Source of the DNA: Sulfuricurvum sp.
GTDB taxonomy: Bacteria > Campylobacterota > Campylobacteria > Campylobacterales > Sulfurimonadaceae
DNA length: 7,147 bases
Direction of reading: 5' to 3'
Assembly: GCA_014764075.1 (NCBI GenBank)
Contig: JACXUE010000110.1
Span: 1-7,147 of the forward strand
In this document: positions 1 through 5,797 of the stretch, piece after piece
Layout: each line of letters begins with the position of its first letter
Position numbering within the stretch: the stretch's first letter is position 1
Position numbers and translations under genes: made by a program
The notes under the pieces: model-generated
The model's database searches: none
Seen by the model: only the letters and a program-made list of their open reading frames with translations
Told to the model about the DNA's origin: nothing

Positions 1-1
1 A

Positions 2-79
2 GACGCACTAAAGCACATGCCAAATCCGCCAAATGGCTTGATTATAAACTTGCCCGCTTCTTCAACAATAAAAACTTAG
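2..79 (+). CDS. possible 3' end of an upstream gene (partial, uncertain)
   Basis: A frame open from the left edge gives about 25 residues ending ...LIINLPASSTIKT with a TAG stop at 77-79. Base composition drops to clearly AT-rich just after this stop, which is what a gene end would look like. A second frame, starting at base 1, is also open and runs to a TAA at 190-192, but its second half is encoded by the AT-rich stretch and reads as unnatural hydrophobic sequence, so I prefer the shorter frame. No family is recognisable from so few residues, and both readings could be chance. Confidence 0.22.
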   Translation, partial: DALKHMPNPPNGLIINLPASSTIKT

Positions 80-110
80 GGTCTAGTAGGTCAGTGCCGT
101 GTTTTAATTT

Positions 111-162
111 TTACGTAATCTTAATAGTTATACACTACCTTGAGTTTTTTATGAAATTTCAT
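111..162 (+). promoter_or_regulatory. candidate promoter region with 12-bp palindrome upstream of the Ig-repeat gene
   Basis: A -10-like TATACA lies at 129-134, with a TTACGTAA palindrome at 111-118 where a -35 element would be expected to overlap. A perfect 12-bp inverted repeat, ATGAAATTTCAT, lies at 151-162, between the putative transcription start and the start codon at 198. A dimeric repressor site in the leader is possible. The -35 is not convincing, and in an AT-rich stretch a palindrome like this can arise by chance. Confidence 0.25.
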
Positions 163-197
163 GCTCATCTCAAAAGAATAAAAGGTTTTTAAATCTT

Positions 198-2639
198 ATG
201 GTAAAGACAATAGCAATTAATGGTAAAGCGACCGGTGGGTCTAAAACCACATATCTTATGGTTTTAGGGGGCGATAAAATTGTTTTGGTTGATCCGGCAA
301 CGGGGAAATCACCAAAACATATTTCCAAAAAAATGATTGGTAGAGATCTTCATCTCTTTGAAGATGGGCTTTCCGAACCAACGGCAGTACTGGTTGATTA
401 CGCTATGTGTGAAAATAGTGTTCAAATACAGGGGATCGGTGAAAGCGGAGAGTATCATGAATATTTAGTCTCTTCGCCCAATGACTTAAACCTTTCATCC
501 TCTCCTATCCCAAAAGCAGAGCCGAAAGTTGATTCTGGGATTTCATGGGGCAGTATCGGATTGGGAATCCTTGCCGCAGGAGGAATCGCTGTAGCAGCAG
601 GCGGAGGCGGAGGCGGATCGGATAACCCCTCTTCGACGACACAAACTTCGGTCTTGATTGATGATATTCTTATTGGTGTTGATTATTATCTCAACGGCTC
701 TACGACAAAATCGGGTACTACGAATAGCAGTGGAGAGTTTAGTTACAATGTAGGGGATGTCATCACCTTTAAAGTTGGAAACGCTACGTTAGGCTCTTTT
801 ACCCCTACCGCAGGAGATGCAGTCGTCACTATTCGTGATTTGGCGGGCGGTGATACGACAAAAACTAAGAATCTGGCACAATTTCTACAAACATTAGATG
901 GTGACACGAATGATGCTACGATTACGATCTCCTCAGCCAAGGCTGCTACGATTGCCACGGCCGGAAATGTTCAGGATGATCCAACCGTAGGGGGACAAGT
1001 AACGATAACCGTTACGAATCCCGATTTGGGTGCGCTAGAGGATACGACTGCCCCGCAAGCGACTATCTCTCTCTCAGACTCTTTCCTTAATCAAGGAGAA
1101 ACCGCTACAGTAACGGTTACCTTTACCGAAGCGGTGAGCGGGTTTAGTAAAGATGATGTAACGGTTCAAAACGGCACCATCGGGGATTTTTCAACCGCTG
1201 ATGGCGGAGTTACATGGACAGCTACCTTTACGCCGAAAGGCAATACGACCAATGATGTCAATAGTATTACTTTGGCCAGTAGCTATATCGATCGAGCCGG
1301 CAATTCCGGAACGTCAGCCGTAAGCCCTAACTACACTGTAGCAACGACGACCGCACCCGTTTCTGCTCCGGTATTGACCATTACTGATGATGAATCCGGT
1401 GTTGGAAATATCGCCGGCGAAAGTATCACCTACACATTTACTTTTGATCAAAGCGTAACCGGTTTTACCGCGGACGATGTGACAGTCACTAACGGAACAA
1501 AAGGGGCTTTTTCGGGGAGTGAAGGCACGTATACCCTTGCCGTTACACCTACTGCAGGATTCGAAGGAAACGTATTGGTCAGCGTAGAGCAAGGGGCGGC
1601 ATTGAATTCAGGCAGTACTAAGTCAACCGCAGCATCTTCATCTCAAAGTGTGGATATGCTTGCGCCGACATCGCTAACACTCACACTTGGTGCCGATACC
1701 GGATTGGATATGACAGATAATGTTACCTCGAATGCGACGGTCAATGTGGGCGGAATCGAAGCGGGTGCTACATGGGAGTATAGTTTAAACAATGGAGAAA
1801 CATGGATTAGCGGAACGGGTACATCATTTAGCCTTGCGAACAATACTGACTATAAGATAGAGGCAATCCAAGTGCGTCAGAGCGATGCCGTCGGAAACAT
1901 CAGCACTGTTGCCAAAAATTCAGAATTGATCACCATTGATACCAAAGGACCAAAACTCACCATTACCGATAATGAGCCTAACCTAACGGCGAATATGGAC
2001 GGAAGTAACGCCGATGGAACCATCGATGGAGATGGTGCTGAAATTTTATATACGTTTACCTTTGATGAAGCGGTTTATGATTTTGATTTTTCTGATGTAA
2101 TTCTCTCTCATGGTGTGTATGGGACATTTACTAAAGTCTCTGATTACAAATATACCCTTGGGGTGACCCCTGAAGCGGGTTATCAGGGTGAAATGAGTGT
2201 TAGCGTTGCTAATACTACTTACCATGACAAAGCGGGTAACCAAGGAAATGTCGCTTCAGATACACTCTCTATCCAAAGTGTCGATATGCGGGCTCCTGAG
2301 TTTAGCAGTGCTGTTGCGGATGAGAGCAGTAATACGATTGTCTTTACGTTTGATTCGGTCTTGAACGCGGTGAATAAACCTGCGGTGAGTGATTTTATTC
2401 TTGAAGTCAATAGTGTATCGATTACAACAGATAATTTGCTATCGATCGGTATCAGTGACACTGATGCTACAGATGGCGCTAACAATTTGACCCTCTTTGT
2501 GAAAGACGGAATTATCAATAGTGGTGACAGCGTTCGTGCAATCTATAACGACAATGTCGGGGATGTGACGAACGCAATTCAGGATTTAGCGGGGAATGAT
2601 AGCGTATCATTCCAGTATATCGGAACCGCAGTCCTCTAA
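198..2639 (+). CDS. large Ig-like repeat surface/adhesin protein with BapA-type N-terminal prefix
   Basis: This 813-residue protein is probably a cell-surface or secreted adhesin. Residues 1-100 resemble the prefix domain of BapA/LapA-type exported adhesins (IGRDLHLFEDG and VLVDY stretches). Residues 117-140 form a Trp-led Gly/Ala hydrophobic linker ending in a run of six Gly. Residues 150-280 resemble a carboxypeptidase-regulatory-like domain common in large surface proteins. Ig-like domains follow at about 285-381, 388-490, 491-583 and 584-700, with SWM-type repeat features at 701-813. Domains two and four are clearly homologous (LTITD start, YTFTFD core, QSVDMxAP end). The fourth has an extra acidic segment at 599-615 that may bind calcium. 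There is no Sec signal peptide, and there are no RTX nonapeptides or recognisable C-terminal anchor. AAGG at 182-185 is a somewhat distant ribosome site for this ATG. No secretion genes are adjacent. The architecture is seen in the sequence; surface location and adhesion are inferred. Confidence 0.85.
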   Translation: MVKTIAINGKATGGSKTTYLMVLGGDKIVLVDPATGKSPKHISKKMIGRDLHLFEDGLSEPTAVLVDYAMCENSVQIQGIGESGEYHEYLVSSPNDLNLSSSPIPKAEPKVDSGISWGSIGLGILAAGGIAVAAGGGGGGSDNPSSTTQTSVLIDDILIGVDYYLNGSTTKSGTTNSSGEFSYNVGDVITFKVGNATLGSFTPTAGDAVVTIRDLAGGDTTKTKNLAQFLQTLDGDTNDATITISSAKAATIATAGNVQDDPTVGGQVTITVTNPDLGALEDTTAPQATISLSDSFLNQGETATVTVTFTEAVSGFSKDDVTVQNGTIGDFSTADGGVTWTATFTPKGNTTNDVNSITLASSYIDRAGNSGTSAVSPNYTVATTTAPVSAPVLTITDDESGVGNIAGESITYTFTFDQSVTGFTADDVTVTNGTKGAFSGSEGTYTLAVTPTAGFEGNVLVSVEQGAALNSGSTKSTAASSSQSVDMLAPTSLTLTLGADTGLDMTDNVTSNATVNVGGIEAGATWEYSLNNGETWISGTGTSFSLANNTDYKIEAIQVRQSDAVGNISTVAKNSELITIDTKGPKLTITDNEPNLTANMDGSNADGTIDGDGAEILYTFTFDEAVYDFDFSDVILSHGVYGTFTKVSDYKYTLGVTPEAGYQGEMSVSVANTTYHDKAGNQGNVASDTLSIQSVDMRAPEFSSAVADESSNTIVFTFDSVLNAVNKPAVSDFILEVNSVSITTDNLLSIGISDTDATDGANNLTLFVKDGIINSGDSVRAIYNDNVGDVTNAIQDLAGNDSVSFQYIGTAVL

Positions 2640-2658
2640 TCTCCCTTTTTAGGGGGAT
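2639..2658 (+). terminator. weak stem-loop directly after the Ig-repeat gene
   Basis: The stop codon runs straight into a 7-bp stem (2639-2645 with 2652-2658, including one G-T pair) and a 6-base loop. It is placed as a transcription terminator would be, but it is followed by AAAAATAC rather than a T-tract, so intrinsic termination is doubtful. It may only protect the 3' end. Confidence 0.3.
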
Positions 2659-2790
2659 AAAAATACAGATTATCCAAAAGAGATCAATGCCTTTAGTTAT
2701 ATTTTATTGTTTCTCGCTTTTTTTACGCAACTTAACAGCACAACTATACCATCCGTAACGATAGACTAACTTATTCACACTACATGAGTA

Positions 2791-2796
2791 TATAAT
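2791..2796 (+). promoter_or_regulatory. -10 box for the small frame upstream of metE
   Basis: A consensus TATAAT lies 26 bases before the ATG at 2823. There is no good -35 at 17-bp spacing; TTATTC at 2771-2776 is too close. Weak or absent -35 elements are normal for Campylobacterota sigma-70 promoters. The predicted transcript would start near 2803 and read the GAGGA ribosome site at 2814-2818. Confidence 0.45.
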
Positions 2797-2822
2797 TTCA
2801 CCAATTATTGATCGAGGAATGT

Positions 2823-3097
2823 ATGGCAAAAGGTTTCGGAGGAAAATATTTTTCACTCCAAGCGATCACCGCTACTGTCAATGCTATATCGATGAGTCTC
2901 CTCCCGATGAACTCGATCTCCTCCTCGAAGCATTAGAGCCTTTCACCCCGAAGGCATCCCGTTGCCAATGCCATTGTAACTGTTTTTTCCGACGCCGCAC
3001 CAAATGTGCCCTATACGTCTCCGCACTCACCCCCAAACTACGCTTTTTATTTCGCTATTTTCACACCGATGCCTCTCCGCCCCCACTTTTGTCATAA
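2823..3097 (+). pseudogene. frame-broken small ORF between the Ig-repeat gene and metE (unrecognised)
   Basis: A GAGGA site at 2814-2818 precedes ATG at 2823, which opens MAKGFGGKYFS and stops after 37 codons at 2934-2936. An overlapping ATG at 2819 gives a 92-codon frame to 3097, but it directly abuts the ribosome site and reads through an unnatural Cys-alternating stretch (CQCHCNC). Protein-like segments appear to switch frames: MAKGFGGKYF in the first, ESPPDELDLLLEALEPF in the second, HPEGIPLPMPL in the third. The apparent switches fall at T5 (2849-2853) and C4 (near 2947-2950) runs. GC content is coding-like, unlike the AT-rich gap before it. The best reading is a small gene broken by indels, or sequence errors in it. 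It might instead be non-coding leader sequence. I do not recognise any family. Confidence 0.3.
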
Positions 3098-3117
3098 CCC
3101 TATTTCACCATTACTAA
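3089..3117 (+). promoter_or_regulatory. candidate metE promoter
   Basis: TTGTCA at 3089-3094 and TACTAA at 3112-3117 are separated by 17 bases. The -35 matches the consensus at five of six positions and the -10 at only three. Transcription would begin near 3124, leaving a leader of about 16 bases with the AAAAGG ribosome site at 3127-3132. metE could instead be read from the promoter at 2791. No riboswitch fold is apparent in this short leader. Confidence 0.3.
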
Positions 3118-3139
3118 AACACAATTAAAAGGTATAAAA

Positions 3140-5133
3140 ATGACAAACAAGACAGCAGTGCTCGGATTTCCCCGTATCGGTGAAAAACGAGAGTTAAAAA
3201 CCGCCCTTGAGGGGTATTGGAAAGGTTCTATTGGCTTTAATGAATTACAAACGGTCGCGTTTGAATTGCGTTTGCGCCATTGGCAGTTGGATTTACTTTT
3301 GGAAACATCAACCCCGATAAGATTCTCAATGAATACAATGAAGCCACACTACACGGATTTAAGGGGCGGATTCAACTCATCGGCCCTATAACGTTTTTGG
3401 CACTTTCAAAATGTTCCGAAGAGGTTCGTATGAGCCTATATGATCCCTTGTTGGCGCAGTATGTTTCGCTTCTCGAAGTACTCAAATCTCTGGGTGCAGA
3501 GATCGTGATGCATGAACCTTCCCTCGTGTGTGATCCCACACCTTATGATCTATCCCTACTCAAAATCGCCTATGATCGATTGGGTACGCTCGCACCTCTT
3601 TGGGTGGCAACCTATTTTGAACATTCCAACGAAGCAACCAATGTTTTGGTGCACACTCCCATTAAAGGGCTTTATCTCGATTTTGTTCACGGAGAGAAAA
3701 ATAGCGAATCGCTTGAGGTGTTGGGCAAAAGCGATAAACACGTGAGCGTCGGGATTATCAACGGTCGCAATGTCTGGAAAAACGATCTTTCCGCTTCGCT
3801 AAAAACCCTGAACACTATCGCACACTATATCCCCAAAGAGCGTCTGAGCCTTAACAGTTCATGTTCGCTTCAGCATGTCCCCTACACGTTGCGCCATGAA
3901 ACGACATTGGATCCGGACGTGAAAATGTTATTATCGTTTGCCGAAGAAAAGCTCACCGAACTCTCCATCCTATCAAAAGCATTTTTTGGCAATGAAAAGA
4001 TTGGTGAGCAGCCACACAATACCTCTCGTACCGACCCTGCGGTTCAAGCACGCCTTTCCTTATTACAAAGCGGTGATACCAAACGCCCTTACCCATTCGC
4101 CCTCCGACAAGAAGCGGCGCACGATTTGTTCGATTTACCTCTCCTGCCGACGACAACCATCGGCTCGTTTCCCCAAACCGCAGATATCCGCAAAATTCGT
4201 CAAGAGTTCAAAAAAGGGCTCATCTCCCGAGAAATCTATGAGAATGAGATGAAAAATGCGATCCGCGATTGCGTCGAATTTCAAGAGTCGATTGATTTGG
4301 ATGTCTTGGTGCACGGTGAGTTTGAGCGTAACGACATGGTGGAGTATTTCGGTGAGCAACTCAGCGGATTTGCTTTTAGCAGCAACGGCTGGGTGCAGAG
4401 CTACGGTAGTCGATGTGTTAAACCGCCGCTACTTTATGGCGACGTGAGCCGACCGCATCCGATGACGCTAGAGTGGAGCCTATTTGCCCAAAGCCTGACA
4501 ACACGCCCGATGAAAGGGATGCTCACAGGCCCCGTGACGATTCTCAATTGGAGTTTCGTCCGTGACGATCAGCCCCGCTCCCTCACTGCAACCCAAATTG
4601 CCCTCGCTATTCGTGATGAGGTGGATGATTTGCAACGCTCAGGAATCAAAATGATCCAAGTGGACGAGGCGGCGTTTAAAGAGGGGTATCCATTGCGCCG
4701 TGAAAAACGTGCCGAGTATGAAAAATGGGCATTGGAGAGTTTCCTCCTATCTACTGCCGTAGCGGAACGCGATACCCAAATCCATACCCATATGTGTTAT
4801 AGTGAGTTTACCGACATCATTAAAACCATAGAAGCGATGGACGCTGATGTAATCTCCATCGAAACCTCCCGCAGCGGAAACCGACTGCTCAAAATCTTTG
4901 CCGAAGTAGGGTATGCCCAAGAGGTGGGACCGGGAGTTTATGACATCCACTCGCCCCGCATTCCGAGTGTTGAAGAGATGGAAAAGCAGATTCGTGCATT
5001 GCTTGAGGTGTTACCTGCCGATCAGCTTTGGATTAACCCCGATTGCGGTTTAAAAACCCGTGGATGGGCAGAGACAAAAGCGGCATTAGAAAATATGGTG
5101 AAAGCAACCAAACGGGTGCGTCAAACACTTTGA
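3140..5133 (+). pseudogene. metE: metE, cobalamin-independent methionine synthase, disrupted by an internal out-of-frame deletion
   Basis: The intact enzyme (about 750 residues) transfers the methyl group of 5-methyltetrahydropteroyl-triglutamate to homocysteine, the last step of methionine synthesis, in the cytoplasm. The first part, from ATG 3140 with AAAAGG seven bases upstream, gives a normal N-terminus (LGFPRIG; RELK at 17-20, a folate-contacting motif) through RHW at 46-48. The match then stops. It resumes in another frame near 3292 (FTFGNINPDK) and runs to the stop at 5131-5133. Compared from memory with E. coli MetE, roughly residues 50-133 are absent, including the conserved MTKWFNTNYHY region with folate-binding Lys117. 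The remainder looks intact: zinc ligands His and Cys of HTHMC (about 4783-4800), Glu of IETSRS, Cys of NPDCG, and the His of YDIHSP. The part after the break is also open from a TTG at 3280 (617 codons), without a ribosome site. Full function is unlikely. A deletion in this strain and an assembly collapse both fit. Confidence 0.88.
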
Positions 5134-5135
5134 AA

Positions 5136-5157
5136 GTTTCTCGCTACGGCGGGAAAC
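5136..5157 (+). repeat. hairpin after metE with TACG tetraloop (dispersed-repeat-like)
   Basis: Three bases after the metE stop, GTTTCTCGC (5136-5144) pairs with GCGGGAAAC (5149-5157) over nine positions, including one T-G pair, around the loop TACG. In RNA a C(UACG)G loop belongs to the very stable UNCG class. No T-tract follows, so it is not a classical intrinsic terminator. Its core TTCTCGCT-CG-CGGGAA is nearly the same as the hairpin at 5756-5774, which suggests both belong to one small intergenic palindromic repeat family. It may still stabilise the metE transcript end. Confidence 0.6.
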
Positions 5158-5242
5158 ATGATGCGATGCCGACATTATGATTCAGATGCTGAGTGATCCG
5201 TAAATATCAGAAAGTACTATTAATAAGGGAGTTACGTAATGG

Positions 5243-5330
5243 TGGCGGGCCGACTGAGATTCGAACTCAGGGAGGTCTTACCCTCGCCGGTTTTCAAGAC
5301 CGGTGCATTCAACCGCTCTGCCATCGACCC
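5243..5330 (-). tRNA. tRNA-Ser (anticodon TGA)
   Basis: The minus strand folds as an 88-base class II tRNA. The acceptor GGGTCGA pairs with TCGGCCC, the discriminator is G, and the CCA end is encoded at 5243-5245. The anticodon arm is CCGGT-CTTGAAA-ACCGG, with the TGA anticodon at 5294-5296, reading UCN serine codons. There is a long variable arm (GAGGGT...ACCTC) and a T-arm CTGAG-TTCGAAT-CTCAG. It is the last tRNA of the minus-strand cluster, 23 bases after tRNA-Cys. No clear terminator lies beyond it. Confidence 0.96.
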
Positions 5331-5353
5331 GTAAAAAAGAGTGTATCTAAAAG

Positions 5354-5427
5354 TGGAGGCGGCACCCGGATTCGAACCGGGGATCAAAGCTTTGCAGGCT
5401 CATGCCTTACCGCTTGGCTATGCCGCC
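5354..5427 (-). tRNA. tRNA-Cys (anticodon GCA)
   Basis: A 74-base class I tRNA on the minus strand. The acceptor GGCGGCA pairs with TGCCGCC, followed by T and an encoded CCA. The T-arm is CCCGG-TTCGAAT-CCGGG. The anticodon loop CTGCAAA carries GCA at 5393-5395. The anticodon stem is short, with a T-T mismatch at its outer end. It lies six bases after tRNA-Leu and 23 bases before tRNA-Ser, so the three are very likely cut from one transcript. Confidence 0.96.
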
Positions 5428-5433
5428 ACCTAG

Positions 5434-5520
5434 TGGTGCCCGGAGCCGGACTTGAACCGGCACAGTGTTACCACCGAGGGATTTTAAGTCCCTTGCGTCT
5501 ACCGATTTCGCCATCCGGGC
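5434..5520 (-). tRNA. tRNA-Leu (anticodon TAA)
   Basis: An 87-base class II tRNA on the minus strand. The acceptor GCCCGGA pairs with TCCGGGC, the discriminator is A and CCA is encoded. The anticodon arm is AGGGA-CTTAAAA-TCCCT, with TAA at 5484-5486, reading TTA and TTG leucine codons. There is a long variable arm, and the T-arm is GCCGG-TTCAAGT-CCGGC. It is separated from the upstream tRNA-Gly by a strong hairpin plus T-run, so its transcription needs either read-through or its own promoter. Confidence 0.96.
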
Positions 5521-5576
5521 AACAAAACAAAAAAATACCCCAGTTCAAATATTTTTTCCAATATTTCAACTGGGGT
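5521..5576 (-). terminator. strong intrinsic terminator between tRNA-Gly and tRNA-Leu
   Basis: ACCCCAGTT (5537-5545) pairs with AACTGGGGT (5568-5576). After a single C-C mismatch, AAATATT (5547-5553) pairs with AATATTT (5560-5566) around the six-base loop 5554-5559, giving 16 base pairs. On the minus strand the stem is followed by ATTTTTTTGTTTTGTT, an excellent terminator tail. It starts four bases after the CCA of tRNA-Gly, so it should end the Gly transcript. The plus-strand side has only GTTTTGG after the stem. On the minus strand a TTGGAA-N18-TATTTT promoter-like pair overlaps the structure and could restart transcription for Leu-Cys-Ser. Confidence 0.85.
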
Positions 5577-5580
5577 GTTT

Positions 5581-5655
5581 TGGAGCGGGAAACGAGGTTC
5601 GAACTCGCGACCCCAACCTTGGCAAGGTTGTGCTCTACCACTGAGCTATTCCCGC
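5581..5655 (-). tRNA. tRNA-Gly (anticodon GCC)
   Basis: A 75-base class I tRNA on the minus strand. The acceptor GCGGGAA pairs with TTCCCGC, followed by T and an encoded CCA at 5581-5583. The D-arm is GCTC-AGTGGTA-GAGC, and the anticodon arm is CAACC-TTGCCAA-GGTTG, with GCC at 5621-5623 reading GGC and GGT codons. The T-arm is GCGAG-TTCGAAC-CTCGT, with one G-T pair. It is the first gene of the cluster, 19 bases after a consensus-like -10 box, and is followed at once by a terminator hairpin. Confidence 0.97.
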
Positions 5656-5674
5656 ATTTGTTTTGTAGATCGGA

Positions 5675-5703
5675 AGTATATCAAAAAAAATCTCTCATGT
5701 AAA
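5675..5703 (-). promoter_or_regulatory. sigma-70 promoter of the tRNA operon
   Basis: On the minus strand TTTACA (5698-5703) and TATACT (5675-5680) are separated by exactly 17 bases, close to both consensus boxes. An eight-T run lies in the spacer. Transcription should start near 5668, about 12 bases before mature tRNA-Gly. It is back to back with the ilvD promoter. Confidence 0.75.
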
Positions 5704-5724
5704 GAGGTTTTAGAGAAAATTACG

Positions 5725-5730
5725 TATAAT
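5725..5730 (+). promoter_or_regulatory. -10 box of ilvD
   Basis: A consensus TATAAT lies 67 bases before the ilvD start. The -35 region at 17-bp spacing (AAGAGG) does not match, which is common in Campylobacterota. The predicted start near 5737 gives a leader of about 60 bases that includes the hairpin at 5756-5774. The sequence TTACGTA at 5720-5726 overlaps this box. No leader peptide or T-box was seen. Confidence 0.5.
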
Positions 5731-5755
5731 CACGATAATATTAAATCTCAGCACA

Positions 5756-5774
5756 ATTCTCGCTTCGCGGGAAT
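5756..5774 (+). repeat. small palindromic repeat hairpin in the ilvD leader
   Basis: ATTCTCGC (5756-5763) pairs with GCGGGAAT (5767-5774), including one T-G pair, around the loop TTC. It is followed by GACG. This matches the general form of the widespread intergenic palindromes whose reverse reads GTCATTCCCGCG...AAGCG, and it shares its core with the hairpin after metE. It ends 11 bases before the TAAGGA ribosome site, so it could affect ilvD translation or transcript stability. Confidence 0.65.
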
Positions 5775-5797
5775 GACGAAATAAATAAGGATACTTC

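Noticed and set aside
743..958. minus-strand small frames inside the Ig-repeat gene
   Set aside because: They are mirror frames of a long, compositionally consistent coding region and have no supporting start signals.
2640..2790. possible small RNA or gene in the AT-rich gap after the Ig-repeat gene
   Set aside because: Apart from the weak hairpin at its start I saw no promoter-terminator pair or open frame that could be supported.
3278..3300. programmed ribosomal frameshift in metE
   Set aside because: A frameshift alone would not explain the absence of about 85 conserved residues, and there is no clear slippery heptamer with a downstream structure.
3280..5133. 617-codon frame from TTG 3280 as a naturally short MetE
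   Set aside because: There is no ribosome site before the TTG, and a matching MetE N-terminus lies immediately upstream in another frame, so a broken full-length gene is the simpler reading.
5200..5245. integration site of a mobile island at the tRNA-Ser 3' end
   Set aside because: No second copy of the tRNA 3' segment and no integrase gene is visible in the window.
5193..5702. 169-codon plus-strand open frame across the tRNA cluster
   Set aside because: It is the antisense reading of four well-folded tRNA genes; peptides of the type GGTRIRTGDQ and ETRFELATPT are classic spurious translations of tRNA T-arms.
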